64,000 bases of DNA from Saprospiraceae bacterium (GCA_019187225.1 JABAQQ010000012.1:43080-107079); one strand, 5' to 3'. Positions 16,273 through 25,085 are shown, numbered from the stretch's first letter. Numbers and translations are program-made. Notes: generated from the sequence alone by a model not told the origin.

Positions 16273-17412
16273 CTACTTCCCACGCAATTCTGCTACTTTT
16301 TGCTCGGCGGGGGTGATGATGGCGGGGATGATGTTGTCTAAAAGCGATTCCGGGGATTCGTAGCGATACAATTGCAAAACCGATTTGTAAACTGCAATGC
16401 TCTCAAACATTCCGTACTCTTTTTGTTTTGCTAAAATAATAGGAACAACCGGCAATGAAGGCGCGAATGGCACGATGGCATATAGTTCCTGAGGTATGCT
16501 TTTGGCATCTGTAATATCCGCTATCACGAATTTCGACATTTTGGCAAGAAGTGAGACTGTTTCAGTAAGGCTTCGATTCTCCGTATTTTCAAAATCAAAA
16601 ACAATAGGCAGGTAATTCCGCTGCCGCAATTCGTCTTTCAGCGCGTCCAGCACCTTTTTTCGCTCCTCCGTGAAGCGTCCCAGTATCAGCACAGCCTTTG
16701 AGGTGATGGTCTCGATGACGTCGCGGATTTTCTCGTTGTTCAGCATCAGGTAGATGAACTGGGCGACTTCGAGGTCGTCGACGGTGATTTCGGGCTGGTC
16801 AGGTGGAGTTATAAGTAGATTTTCTTGGTATGTTTCAATCTTGACAATATCCCAAACTGCAACTCCATAAATCCCAACATTACTAAGAATTGTTTTTGTG
16901 AGATTGGTTTTAATTAATACTGCACCTTCTAAATCAGAAGCAAAAATTTGAGATTCAGAAAGGTCTGCATCTCTGAAATTCGCCCCTTTAAAGATTGACC
17001 GGCTTATTCTCAGGTTTCTTAAATTAGCAAAGCTAAAATCGGCAAGTTCAAAATCGGTATTATAAATAAACGTTTCAAGAATTTTTGCTTTGGAAAGATC
17101 GGAACGAGCGAATCGAGCTCCTTGAATATTTGATTTATACAATGAAGATCCACTCAAATCAGAACTATTCAATACAGACGAACTTAAATTTGAATAAGAA
17201 AAATCTGTATTTGATAAATTGCAAGCATGAAACCATGTTTCTTCTAAGTTTGATTTTGAGAAACTTGATTTAGAAAAGTTTGCTTGGAAAAACCTTTTAC
17301 CTCGCAAATCAATATTACTAAAATCCGGTTCCACCTCTGGTTTCTCAACGCGCCACTTATTCCACACTTCCACGCCTCGATTGAGTATTTTCAAGTGTTC
17401 CGGGTTTGCCAT
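16273..17412 (-). CDS. Pentapeptide-repeat protein with TIR-like C-terminal domain
   Basis: The protein is 379 residues from the ATG at 17412. Residues about 30-170 are pentapeptide repeats (A/S-[N/D]-L/F-X-X), for example FSNIDLRGKRFFQANFSKSSF, forming a right-handed beta-helix. A linker leads to residues about 235-379: AVLILGRFTEERKKVLDALKDELRQ, SLLAKMSKFVIADITDAKSIPQELYAIVP and VPIILAKQ. This order of strands looks like a TIR-like or SEFIR-like alpha/beta sensor/effector domain; that assignment is inference. The DNA of the repeat part (about 16800-17290) is clearly more AT-rich than the C-terminal part. It is divergent from two small genes. Confidence 0.82.
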   Translation of the reverse strand: MANPEHLKILNRGVEVWNKWRVEKPEVEPDFSNIDLRGKRFFQANFSKSSFSKSNLEETWFHACNLSNTDFSYSNLSSSVLNSSDLSGSSLYKSNIQGARFARSDLSKAKILETFIYNTDFELADFSFANLRNLRISRSIFKGANFRDADLSESQIFASDLEGAVLIKTNLTKTILSNVGIYGVAVWDIVKIETYQENLLITPPDQPEITVDDLEVAQFIYLMLNNEKIRDVIETITSKAVLILGRFTEERKKVLDALKDELRQRNYLPIVFDFENTENRSLTETVSLLAKMSKFVIADITDAKSIPQELYAIVPFAPSLPVVPIILAKQKEYGMFESIAVYKSVLQLYRYESPESLLDNIIPAIITPAEQKVAELRGK

Positions 17413-17434
17413 GGTGCGGTGGTGGGTTTTGATT

Positions 17435-17463
17435 TTTGATTTGGAAAAACTTTGGTATTTTTG
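17435..17463 (+). promoter_or_regulatory. Bacteroidota-type promoter for the two small genes
   Basis: A TTTG box (17435-17438) lies 17 nt before TATTTTTG (17456-17463), which fits the TTTG / TAnnTTTG promoter of this phylum. The start codon at 17483 is 20 nt downstream. It lies in the 70-nt divergent gap with the pentapeptide-repeat gene. Confidence 0.55.
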
Positions 17464-17482
17464 ACACAAATATAAACGAAAA

Positions 17483-17683
17483 ATGACCGAACGGGAACGC
17501 GCCGAACTTTTGCAAGAACGTGAAATATTGGTCACGTTGCTGGATTTTCACACGAAACACCGCGCCCGCATCGGAATGACCGACCGAGAGTTCGAGGAGT
17601 ATGCCAACGCCGTCCTCGACCGGCTATTGGAAATCAAAAAAGCGTTGGAAGAAGCCTACAACACAGGAGAAGAATCATGGTAA
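17483..17683 (+). CDS. Small charged helical protein, unknown
   Basis: The protein is 66 residues and almost wholly charged helix: RERAELLQEREILVTLLDF, then MTDREFEEYANAVLDRLLEIKKALEEAY. It may form a coiled coil. There is no signal peptide. The stop codon overlaps the next start in ATGGTAA, so translation of the two is coupled. It has its own promoter-like boxes upstream. The family is not recognised. Divergent placement next to the pentapeptide-repeat/TIR-like gene could indicate a shared function, but this is only context. Confidence 0.7.
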   Translation: MTERERAELLQEREILVTLLDFHTKHRARIGMTDREFEEYANAVLDRLLEIKKALEEAYNTGEESW

Positions 17684-17943
17684 CAAAATATGCGCTCGTC
17701 CAGAATGTCGTCAACCGCTTGACCGACGACCCTACTTTTCGCACGTTTTTTACGCTCTATCTCATGGCGGAGGGAGAAGCGGAGCGCAACCGCCTTGATG
17801 AGCGGTTTTGGAAGGAAGCCGACCAACTGCCCGAGCCCGAGCAACAACTGCTGCGCGCTGAATTGACCCGTTGTTTTTTGCGCCTGCCGATGTTGACCAA
17901 CAATCTTTTGGAACGCGCTTCGACGGCATCGGCAGCACCATAA
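17677..17943 (+). CDS. Small hypothetical protein coupled to 17483 gene
   Basis: The protein is 88 residues, starting in a 7-nt overlap with the preceding gene. It is mostly helical and soluble (LVQNVVNRLTDDPTFRTFFTLYLMAEGEAERNRLDERFW). There is no recognised domain. It ends before two GC-rich hairpins and is convergent with rny. The base composition matches the surroundings. It is supported as a gene by the overlap with its neighbour and by an intact frame with normal codon choice. Confidence 0.62.
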   Translation: MVTKYALVQNVVNRLTDDPTFRTFFTLYLMAEGEAERNRLDERFWKEADQLPEPEQQLLRAELTRCFLRLPMLTNNLLERASTASAAP

Positions 17944-17984
17944 AGTCACTAAATCTTTGTGATTCCGGGAAAGTAAAAAATACA

Positions 17985-18075
17985 ACGGGTCGCCCGGCTT
18001 TCACGCCGAACGACCCGTATGTACGCCGGAAGTCCGTTCCGGCACTGCTACACGCCGGAACGGAATTCCGGCGTA
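17985..18075. terminator. Two GC-rich hairpins between convergent genes
   Basis: Hairpin one pairs ACGGGTCG (17985 on) with CGACCCGT (up to 18019). Hairpin two has 23-nt arms (18021-18043 and 18053-18075) with 22 complementary positions around GTACGCCGGAA / TTCCGGCGTAC. They lie between the stop of the 88-residue gene and the stop of rny (18079). There is no long T run, so factor-independent termination is uncertain. Confidence 0.6.
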
Positions 18076-18078
18076 CGT

Positions 18079-19746
18079 TTATCGCGCATATGCCACCGCC
18101 CGCTTCTCCCGGATCACCGTCACGCGGATCTGCCCCGGATACTGCATTTCGTCCTGTATCTTTTGCGAGATCATGAACGACAGGTCGTCGGCGTATTGGT
18201 CGGTCACTTTGTCGGCTTCGACGATGACGCGCAGCTCGCGGCCGGCCTGCATGGCGAAGGCTTTGGCGACGCCATCGTAGCTCATGGCGAGGTCTTCGAG
18301 TTCGCCGATGCGCTTGAGGTAGTTTTCGAGTATCTCGCGGCGGGCGCCGGGGCGGGCGCCGGAGATAGCGTCACAAGCCTGGATGATGGGCGAGATGATG
18401 TTGTTCATCTCGATCTCGTCGTGGTGCGCGCCCACAGCGTTGATGATGACGGGGTGTTCGCCGTATTGCTCGCACATTTTCATGCCGACGAGCGCGTGCG
18501 AGAGTTCGGTTTCTTCTTCCGCCACTTTACCGATATCGTGGAGCAGGCCGGCGCGTTTGGCCATTTTGATCTGCTTCGGGTTGAGGCCGAGTTCGGCGGC
18601 CATGATGGAGCAGAGTTCGGCGGTCTCGATGCTGTGTTTCAGGAGGTTCTGGCCGTAGGAAGAGCGGAAACGCATGCGGCCCACCATACGCGTGAGGGCG
18701 GGGTTGAGGCCGTGAATGCCGAGTTCGATGACGGTGCGTTCACCGATCTCGATGATCTGCTCTTCGAGTTGTTTGCGGACTTTGGCCACCACTTCCTCGA
18801 TGCGCTGCGGGTGGATGCGGCCGTCGGCCACGAGGCGCTGGAGTGAGAGGCGCGCTACTTCGCGGCGGATGGGGTCGAAAGAAGAGATGACGATGGCTTC
18901 GGGCGTGTCGTCCACGATGACTTCGACGCCGGTGGCCGATTCGAGGGCGCGGATGTTGCGGCCTTCGCGTCCGATGATCTGGCCTTTCATCTCGTCGTTT
19001 TCGAGGTTGAAAACGGAGACCGTATTTTCGATGGTAAATTCGGCGGCCATGCGCTGGATCGTCTGGATGACGATCTTTTTCGCCTCTTTCGAGGCGTTGA
19101 GTTTAGCCTGGCTTACAGCGTCTTTCACGATGGCCATCACCTCGGTTTCGCTTTTGGCGCGCACGGCTTCGAGTAATTGGTCTTTGGCGTCCTGCTGGCT
19201 GAGTTTGGCGATGTTTTCCAACGCCTTGATGCGCTCTTCGTTGGCGGCGTCCAGTTCTTCCTTTTTCTTGGCAACGATCTTCAACTGCTTATCGAGATTA
19301 TCACGCAGGGTACTGAGTTCGAGTTCGCGGTTGTCGAGTTCGCTTTTACGGGCCTCCACTTCATCTACCCTGGCCTGAAACAAATCCTGTTCGACTTTCA
19401 AATCCTTTTGCTGGGACAAAACCTCCATTTCCAGCTCCTTCATTTTCAATTGGTGTTGTGTCTTCTCTGCCTCTAAATCCTGTCGCATCTGGGCGTACCG
19501 CTCTTTGGCTTCCTGGATCTTTTGTTGTTTGATGCGCTCGTTTTCCGCTTCCGCTTTGCCTACGATCTTTTCTGCTTTAACCGCCGCTTCGTCTTCGATG
19601 CGTTTTGCGGTAAGGCGGGCTTCCTGAATAGCGAGGTCAGCCTGGCGGTTGCTTTCTTCCACGCGCTTCTTGTTGTTTTGGGAAGCGAAGAAATAAGCGA
19701 TAACGCCACCTATGACCAACCCTATGAGTCCTATTGCTATTTCCAT
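18079..19746 (-). CDS. rny: Ribonuclease Y
   Basis: The protein is 555 residues. An N-terminal membrane anchor ([15 protein letters not shown]) is followed by a long coiled coil (about 25-220). A KH domain has [21 protein letters not shown]. The HD domain has [25 protein letters not shown] and [11 protein letters not shown], with the HD pair in LLHDIGK. RNase Y is a membrane-bound endoribonuclease that initiates mRNA decay. It is about 30 residues longer than the B. subtilis protein, within the coiled coil. The gene follows zapA and pheT in an order common in Bacteroidota. A long inverted repeat separates it from zapA. Confidence 0.95.
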   Translation of the reverse strand: MEIAIGLIGLVIGGVIAYFFASQNNKKRVEESNRQADLAIQEARLTAKRIEDEAAVKAEKIVGKAEAENERIKQQKIQEAKERYAQMRQDLEAEKTQHQLKMKELEMEVLSQQKDLKVEQDLFQARVDEVEARKSELDNRELELSTLRDNLDKQLKIVAKKKEELDAANEERIKALENIAKLSQQDAKDQLLEAVRAKSETEVMAIVKDAVSQAKLNASKEAKKIVIQTIQRMAAEFTIENTVSVFNLENDEMKGQIIGREGRNIRALESATGVEVIVDDTPEAIVISSFDPIRREVARLSLQRLVADGRIHPQRIEEVVAKVRKQLEEQIIEIGERTVIELGIHGLNPALTRMVGRMRFRSSYGQNLLKHSIETAELCSIMAAELGLNPKQIKMAKRAGLLHDIGKVAEEETELSHALVGMKMCEQYGEHPVIINAVGAHHDEIEMNNIISPIIQACDAISGARPGARREILENYLKRIGELEDLAMSYDGVAKAFAMQAGRELRVIVEADKVTDQYADDLSFMISQKIQDEMQYPGQIRVTVIREKRAVAYAR

Positions 19747-19825
19747 ATTGTGTTGTCAATTAAGTGGTTAATGTTGTGTGCGTGACCCCGCTGGAGCGGG
19801 GAGTATTTTTCGTTTTGAAATGCGC

Positions 19826-19961
19826 GTAGAAGCTGTCTCATAAGTCGGTGATTTGTTTAATTGTGGATTTGGTTATTGCATTACACCCTTATAACCAAGA
19901 GTGTCTTCAAATAAACAAATCCACAATTAAACAAATCACCGACTTATGAGACGGCCTCTAC
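19826..19961. mobile_element. MITE-like 136-nt inverted-repeat element between zapA and rny
   Basis: Two 52-nt arms (19826-19877 and 19910-19961) are complementary at all but about four positions, with the core GTCTCATAAGTCGGTGATTT. The 32-nt centre contains a further short stem (TTGGTTAT / ATAACCAA). TGCG occurs at both outer sides, a weak hint of a target-site duplication. There is no ORF. It could be a non-autonomous insertion or a very long hairpin in the zapA-rny transcript. No second copy was seen in this window. Confidence 0.6.
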
Positions 19962-19990
19962 TGCGATGGCGACAACAAAAAAGGAAAAAT

Positions 19991-20269
19991 TCACACCGTT
20001 TCCAACCGCTTGTCGGCGGATTTCGATGCGGCGAGGCGGGTAAAGGCGCGATGCAATTCGACGGCGTAAGTGAGCAGCGCCATAGCGAGGCAGTCCTGGT
20101 TATCTTTTGATGGCTGGGCGGTTTTGAAAGCCGCCGTTTTATCGTTGATTTCCTTTGCCAGCCGGTGTACGAGCGCCTCGTCTGCCGCATTGATCTTGAG
20201 CAAATAGGGTCGTCCGGCTATCAGGACGGTAACTGGTATGGAATGATATGCTTGCTGCTCGGTTGCCAT
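19991..20269 (-). CDS. zapA: Cell division protein ZapA
   Basis: The protein is 92 residues, matching the ZapA family: an N-terminal beta region (SIPVTVLIAGRPYLLKI) and a C-terminal helix that forms a coiled-coil dimer (LAMALLTYAVELHRAFTRL). ZapA bundles FtsZ protofilaments at the division site in the cytoplasm. It lies between pheT and rny on the same strand. It is slightly shorter at the C-terminus than the 100-110 residue proteins of proteobacteria, as usual in this phylum. Confidence 0.85.
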   Translation of the reverse strand: MATEQQAYHSIPVTVLIAGRPYLLKINAADEALVHRLAKEINDKTAAFKTAQPSKDNQDCLAMALLTYAVELHRAFTRLAASKSADKRLETV

Positions 20270-20390
20270 GTCGGATTAAGTTGAATGTGTTAAATCTGGA
20301 AAAAAGCCAATGTGCCATAAACGATGCCACATTCAGCGTGTTATCAGGTTATCACATTCTTTTCAAAAACCGCGCCTTTTTACCCAAAAT

Positions 20391-20451
20391 GGTTGATAAA
20401 AGTTGATAAGAGTTTATGAAGTTGATAGAGATTTATCCACTTTTATCAACC
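20391..20451. terminator. GTTGATAA-word hairpin downstream of pheT
   Basis: GGTTGATAAAAGT (20391-20403) pairs perfectly with ACTTTTATCAACC (20439-20451). Between them lie further GTTGATAA-like words. It lies directly downstream of the pheT stop (minus strand) and upstream of zapA. It looks like another short-word array acting as a terminator or processing site. Confidence 0.55.
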
Positions 20452-20472
20452 TTGTAACCTTTTACCCCCCCT

Positions 20473-22968
20473 TTACCCCTTCCTTATCGTCGCTTTCAAA
20501 TTATTTTCAAATGCCTGCTGCAGTTGCTGCATGAGGCTGTCAATTTCTTTTTCTTGTAAGGTTTTTTCCGGGTCTTCAAAAATAAAACTCACGGCACAGG
20601 ACTTTTTTCCGGCGCCGAGTTTTTGTTCGTCTTCGAATACGTCGAACAAATTAACCGACGATAACAACTTTTTGGCTGTTTTGTTAGCCAACTGCCGGAT
20701 GTCGGCGAAGGTCACGCTCCGGTCGAGCACCAGCGCCAGGTCGCGCCGCACGGTGGGGAAGCGATTGAGTTCGGCGAATTGTATCTTATTGTTTGCCACT
20801 GCTTTCAGCACATTATCAAAGTTGATATCGGCAAAAAATACGGCGTTTTTAACGTCCATTTTTTTCAGAACCGCAGACTGCACGGCGCCAAAGGTCACTA
20901 TTTCCTGCGGACCACGGTGGTATTTCATAGCATATTGAAATGCAGCTCCTGCAGGTTCATCCGTCCGGGCGTTGAGCGCTGTCTCCTGAAATCCGCTCAC
21001 GCCCAAGCGTGCGAGCAGATTTTGCACGATGGCTTTCAGGGTGTAAAAATCCACGTTTTTTTTAGCGGAAGGATGCCAACTTTCAGGCGCATGTGCACCG
21101 GAAAGAAGAATGCTCAATCTGGAAATTTCTGTAAATGCTGCTGCAGCCTGCCGTCCATTGTCCACCGGCGACTGTTGGTAGGTTTTGCCGAATTCAAACA
21201 ACCTCAAATCAGGATGCTGGCGGTTCTGATTCCGCTGCGCCGCTTCCAGGCCGCTGAAAAGCATCGTCGGCCGCAGGCAATCCAGACCCTGGTTGGCGGA
21301 ATTGTGGATAAATACCAATTTTTCCCTTTCCAAAGGCAAAACAGCGCCTTCACCGAGGTAATATGCCGAATTGGAAAGAGACATTCCCATGCACTCGTTG
21401 AAGCCATTGGCCGCGAGAAATTCAGCAGCGAGATTGCGCACCGCGTCGGGACTGGGGCGCTGCGCAATCTCCATGCTGCTGCGTATCTGGGTGGGGATAG
21501 GTACGTTGTCCAGCCCGTGAATGCGCAGGATCTCCTCCACCACGTCGGCTTCGCGGGTCACATCGGGCTTGTCGGTGGGAATGACGGCGACAAAATCCGT
21601 ATCTGTTTCATTATCAATGCCGATTTCGAGCGCAGCGAGGATTTTTTTGATTCTTTCTTTCGATAAATTTTCCCCGATCAAAGCGTTCACACGGGCGTAC
21701 CCGCAGGCCACTCGGGCGGGCTGAACCGGATTCGGGTAAATATCCACCCCATCGGAAGCGATTTCGCCACCGGCGATTTCGACGATGAGTTGGGCGGCGC
21801 ATTCGAGCGCGCGGCGGCAGCCGTTGGGGTCCACACCTTTTTCAAAACTCCAGGCAGCGTCGGTACGCAGGTTGTGGCGCAGCATGGAGCGGCGTATCCA
21901 TTTAGGGTTGAAAAAAGCGCTTTCGAGGAAAATAGCGGTCGTTTTTTCGGAAACGCCGCTGCTGAAGCCGCCGAACACGCCACCGATACACATAGGGGTA
22001 GACTCCGCGTCGCAGATCATCAGGTCTTCGGCGAAGAGTTTGCGTTCCACCTCGTCGAGCGTTTTGAAAGGGGTACCTTCCGGTAGTGTTTTTACCAGGA
22101 TTTTTCCGCCCTTAATTTCTGCCAGGTCGAAAGCGTGCAGCGGCTGACCGAGTTCGACGCGGACGTAGTTGGTGATGTCCACTACGTTGTTGATGGGGCG
22201 CTGGCCTACAGCCAGCAGGCGGTTTTTGAGCCAGTCGGGGCTTTCGGCGACCTGGATGCCCCTGATCACCATACCTGTATAACGGGGGCATGCTTCCGCG
22301 TTTAAAACTTCAACCCCGAAATTGATTGCGGATTGCGGATTGCGGATTGCGGATTGCGGATTGCGGAGTTGGATATCCCGGTTTTCCTGCACGCGGAGAT
22401 ATGCGGCCAGGTCCTTCGCCACGCCGAAATGGTTGGTCGCGTCGGCGCGGTTGGGCGTCAGGCCAATCTCGATGACCGTATCGGATTCTTGCCGGAGATA
22501 GGCGGCTGCGCTGATGCCAAGCGGCGTTTCGTCAGGCAAAATCATGATGCCGGAGTGGTCGTGGCCGATGCCAAGTTCGTCCTGGGCGCAAATCATCCCT
22601 TGCGAAGGCACGCCCTTGACCTTGCGCTCGCCGATTTGAAACAATTGGCCGTCTTTGCTGAAAACATTGGCGCCCGGTAGGGCCACGAGGACTTTCTGGC
22701 CCGCAGCCACATTGGGCGCACCGCACACAATGGAACGCACGCTGCCGTCGCCAACATCCACTCTGGTAGCGGACAGGTGGTCGGTATCGGGTATACGTTC
22801 GCACTCCAACACCTTGCCTGTGAATACTTTATCCAGATCGACTGGCGAGGGTCGCACCGTTTCCCAACCTTCCACCTCCAGTCCCAGCGATGTCAGTATG
22901 TCGGCGATTTCAGAGGGTGATTTATCTAAGTCGAGAAAATCTCGAAGCCAGTTCAGCGAAACCTTCAT
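20473..22968 (-). CDS. pheT: Phenylalanine--tRNA ligase beta subunit
   Basis: The protein is 831 residues. Domains in order: N-terminal B1 with the tRNA-binding EMAP-like region (VFTGKVLECERIPDTDHLSATRVDVGDG), B3/B4 editing domain (VVDITNYVRVELGQPLHAFDL), B5, the catalytic-like core (NAFNECMGMSLSNSAY-like; FNECMGMSLSNSAYYLGEG), and the C-terminal ferredoxin-fold anticodon domain (FPTVRRDLALVLDRSVTFADI). PheT pairs with PheS to charge tRNA-Phe. Between B1 and B3 it carries RNPQSAI twice, encoded by six GATTGCG heptamers, in frame. The pheS gene is not in this window. Confidence 0.96.
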   Translation of the reverse strand: MKVSLNWLRDFLDLDKSPSEIADILTSLGLEVEGWETVRPSPVDLDKVFTGKVLECERIPDTDHLSATRVDVGDGSVRSIVCGAPNVAAGQKVLVALPGANVFSKDGQLFQIGERKVKGVPSQGMICAQDELGIGHDHSGIMILPDETPLGISAAAYLRQESDTVIEIGLTPNRADATNHFGVAKDLAAYLRVQENRDIQLRNPQSAIRNPQSAINFGVEVLNAEACPRYTGMVIRGIQVAESPDWLKNRLLAVGQRPINNVVDITNYVRVELGQPLHAFDLAEIKGGKILVKTLPEGTPFKTLDEVERKLFAEDLMICDAESTPMCIGGVFGGFSSGVSEKTTAIFLESAFFNPKWIRRSMLRHNLRTDAAWSFEKGVDPNGCRRALECAAQLIVEIAGGEIASDGVDIYPNPVQPARVACGYARVNALIGENLSKERIKKILAALEIGIDNETDTDFVAVIPTDKPDVTREADVVEEILRIHGLDNVPIPTQIRSSMEIAQRPSPDAVRNLAAEFLAANGFNECMGMSLSNSAYYLGEGAVLPLEREKLVFIHNSANQGLDCLRPTMLFSGLEAAQRNQNRQHPDLRLFEFGKTYQQSPVDNGRQAAAAFTEISRLSILLSGAHAPESWHPSAKKNVDFYTLKAIVQNLLARLGVSGFQETALNARTDEPAGAAFQYAMKYHRGPQEIVTFGAVQSAVLKKMDVKNAVFFADINFDNVLKAVANNKIQFAELNRFPTVRRDLALVLDRSVTFADIRQLANKTAKKLLSSVNLFDVFEDEQKLGAGKKSCAVSFIFEDPEKTLQEKEIDSLMQQLQQAFENNLKATIRKG
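22324..22367. repeat. Six GATTGCG heptamers in frame inside pheT
   Basis: GATTGCG is repeated six times exactly (22324-22365), then GA. Because 7 nt times 3 equals 7 codons, the repeat is read as RNPQSAI twice (about residues 200-215). The word is the complement of the ATCCGCA word found between genes near 6.3 and 44.1 kb. Loss or gain of one unit would shift the frame. Confidence 0.95.
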
Positions 22969-23062
22969 TTTTCCTCAAAAAACAATTCGCGCTCGGTTTT
23001 CGGCGCGGGGATTCAACAAGTTGGGCAAAAGTAGAGAGAATCCCTGAAAAGGAAAGAAAAAA

Positions 23063-23154
23063 GGTTTACGGGTTGGTGGGTTGCGGGTTAACGGGTTTAC
23101 AGAAATGGCACCCGTAACCAGTAAACCCGTTAACCCGCAACCCGCCAACCCGTA
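23063..23154. terminator. Long GGGTTAACGGG-word hairpin upstream of pheT
   Basis: The left arm (23063-23100) contains GGGTT words (GGGTTGGT, GGGTTGC, GGGTTAAC, GGGTTTAC). The right arm (23121-23154) is its complement over about 34 nt with one or two mismatches. It follows the stop of the minus-strand heme lipoprotein gene (23160), so it can terminate that transcript before pheT, whose own TACTTTTG box lies at 23026-23033 (minus strand). The same word type returns near 24.9-25.1 kb. Confidence 0.75.
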
Positions 23155-23159
23155 ATCCT

Positions 23160-23549
23160 TTACTGCTTCGGATAACCCGACAAAATCCAGCAATTGATAC
23201 TGTCGCGCTCGGCTTGGGTCATGTTGGTAGGATTGCCCTGGGGCATATCTTTGGTAATGACTACTCTATCGCGTAAGTGCCCGGCGTCCAGGTGCGGTTT
23301 CAAGCCCTCGTACGTGCGAAAATCGAAAGTTTCGGCGCCTGCGACGCCACTGCCTGCAGCATGGCAGCTGATGCAGTGCTTGTCAATAATTCCTTTGATA
23401 TTGGAATTGTATGTGAAAGTGACGCCGGAAATATTGCATTCAGGGCCATCGGGTTTGTCATCGTCTTTATCGCAGGAGGTCCAGAAGATGGTGCCGGTCA
23501 ACGCAATCAGAAGCAGAAAAGGCGCTTTTTTGCTGAAAATGGTGTGCAT
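23160..23549 (-). CDS. Small lipoprotein with single heme-binding CxxCH motif
   Basis: The protein is 129 residues from the ATG at 23549. A signal sequence ends in FWTSC (Cys26), a lipobox. Residues 59-63 are CISCH, a heme c attachment motif, followed by DMPQG with a candidate axial Met (MPQGNPTNMTQAERDSINCWI), as in small cytochrome c domains of Bacteroidota surface lipoproteins. It is probably a membrane-anchored electron carrier in the periplasm. The upstream region is a divergent gap with ald. Confidence 0.8.
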   Translation of the reverse strand: MHTIFSKKAPFLLLIALTGTIFWTSCDKDDDKPDGPECNISGVTFTYNSNIKGIIDKHCISCHAAGSGVAGAETFDFRTYEGLKPHLDAGHLRDRVVITKDMPQGNPTNMTQAERDSINCWILSGYPKQ

Positions 23550-23667
23550 TGGATGTATCGTTTTTAGTGAGTGACAAAATTGTGGCGCCGAAAAGTACAA
23601 CGAGGCAGAATATTTTATTGCTGCCGGTTTTGGCAAAAATGGGGTTTACAGGTTTCTGGCTGGAAGA

Positions 23668-23719
23668 TTTGAAGGTTTCTGGAAACCGCAACCTTCAAAC
23701 CTTCAAACCTTCAAACCTT
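23668..23719. repeat. CCTTCAAA octamers upstream of ald
   Basis: CCTTCAAA is repeated three and a half times (23692-23719). Its complement TTTGAAGG lies at 23668-23675, so a small hairpin can form. A TACCTTTG promoter-like box for ald (23723-23730) follows directly. Confidence 0.75.
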
Positions 23720-23778
23720 TTTTACCTTTGCCCGCTTTTTCGACAAAAAATTTTTAACCAAATTAAAATCAGCCAGAT

Positions 23779-24891
23779 ATGATAATTGGTGTACCAAAAG
23801 AAATTAAAAGCAATGAAAATCGCGTGGCGCTCACGCCGGCCGGAGCACTCGAACTGACCCGTCGCGGCCACACGGTATACGTACAAAGCACTGCCGGCGT
23901 AGGCAGCGGCTTTGAAGACGAGGAATATATCGGCGCAGGAGCGAAGATCCTCCCGACTGCCGACGAAGTATGGGCGATTGCCGAAATGATCATGAAAGTA
24001 AAAGAACCGATCGCGGAAGAGTATCCGCGTTGCCGTGCCAATCAATTGATCTTCACTTATTTTCACTTTGCTTCCAGCGAAGAATTGACCCGCGCCATGA
24101 TCAACAGCGGCGCAGTATGTCTTGCCTACGAAACGGTGGAAACAAAAGACCGCCAGCTTCCGTTGCTGATCCCGATGTCGGAAGTAGCCGGACGTATGGC
24201 GATCCAGGAAGGCGCCAAATACTTAGAAAAACCCGTAAAAGGCCGCGGCGTACTGCTTGGCGGTGTGCCGGGCGTGCCTCCGGGCAAGGTGCTGGTGATT
24301 GGCGGTGGCGTGGTAGGCACTCAGGCGGCGAAAATGGCTGCCGGTCTGGGTGCACAAGTGGTTCTGCTCGATACCAATCTCAACCGGCTGCGTTACCTCA
24401 ACGATGTGATGCCTGCCAACGTCGTCACGATGTTCTCCAACGAGTACAATATACGCAGGCTCATTCAAGACACCGATCTCATTGTTGGAGCAGTGCTGAT
24501 TCCCGGCGCCAAAGCGCCCAAACTCATTACCCGCGACATGCTCAAAACCATGCACCCCGGCGCCGTGATGGTGGACGTGGCCGTGGACCAGGGCGGCTGC
24601 TTTGAGACGACGAAAGCCACCACCCATGCCGATCCAACCTATATCATTGATGACGTGGTGCACTATTGCGTGGCCAATATGCCCGGCGCGGTACCGTTCA
24701 CTTCGACCGTCGCACTGACGAATGCTACGCTGCCCTACGCGATCCAGTTGGCACAAAAAGGTTGGCAAAAAGCCTGCAAAGACAACCACGAATTGTTGCT
24801 CGGCCTCAACGTGGTGAAAGGCAAAACGGTATACCAGGGCGTAGCCGATGCGTTCGGATTGCCAATGAGCAGTGTAGAGGAAGTTTTGTAA
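23779..24891 (+). CDS. ald: Alanine dehydrogenase
   Basis: The protein is 370 residues, full length for the family. It starts MIIGVPKEIKSNENRVALTPAGALEL with the substrate-binding Arg, has FTYFHFASSEELT (catalytic His near 96), and the NAD Rossmann loop VIGGGVVGTQAAKMAAGLGAQV. The C-terminus has VANMPGAVPFTSTVALTNATLPYA, a family signature. It interconverts L-alanine and pyruvate with NAD in the cytoplasm. A TACCTTTG box lies 48 nt before the start. It stands alone, not in an obvious pathway operon. Confidence 0.96.
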   Translation: MIIGVPKEIKSNENRVALTPAGALELTRRGHTVYVQSTAGVGSGFEDEEYIGAGAKILPTADEVWAIAEMIMKVKEPIAEEYPRCRANQLIFTYFHFASSEELTRAMINSGAVCLAYETVETKDRQLPLLIPMSEVAGRMAIQEGAKYLEKPVKGRGVLLGGVPGVPPGKVLVIGGGVVGTQAAKMAAGLGAQVVLLDTNLNRLRYLNDVMPANVVTMFSNEYNIRRLIQDTDLIVGAVLIPGAKAPKLITRDMLKTMHPGAVMVDVAVDQGGCFETTKATTHADPTYIIDDVVHYCVANMPGAVPFTSTVALTNATLPYAIQLAQKGWQKACKDNHELLLGLNVVKGKTVYQGVADAFGLPMSSVEEVL

Positions 24892-24892
24892 A

Positions 24893-25085
24893 GGGGTTGA
24901 CGGGTTTCGGGTTGGCGGGCTGACTGGGAGGAGGTGAAAATTAAAATGCGGATGATACAAAGCGTTTGTTTTTTAAAAACATACTGCTGACATGTCATCC
25001 GCATTTATTTTTGGGAAAATTTGCCCTGAGAAACAACCTGCTTACTCCAATTCCCGTTAACCCGCTAACCCGAAACCCGTAAACC
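24893..25085. repeat. Nested inverted repeats between ald and the MscS gene
   Basis: The outer arms are made of CCCGTTAA / GGGTTCGG words: about 24893-24926 (GGGTTGACGGGTTTCGGG) and 25052-25084 (CCCGAAACCCGTAAACC). The inner arms AAATGCGGATGA (24944-24955) and TCATCCGCATTT (24995-25006) are perfect complements. The array fills the gap and touches the next ATG. Words match those at 23.06-23.15 kb. Confidence 0.8.

Noticed and set aside
14979-16316. 445-codon plus-strand frame opposite murF
   Set aside because: It is antisense to a complete murF with no recognisable domains.
17985-18075. GC-rich palindromes as an attachment site
   Set aside because: No integrase or duplicated core is seen; the position after converging genes fits terminators better.
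20340-20460. DnaA-box-like TTATCCAC/TTATCAAC cluster as a replication origin
   Set aside because: Only one box is close to the consensus and the words fit the GTTGATAA array; no dnaA, dnaN or other origin marker is nearby.
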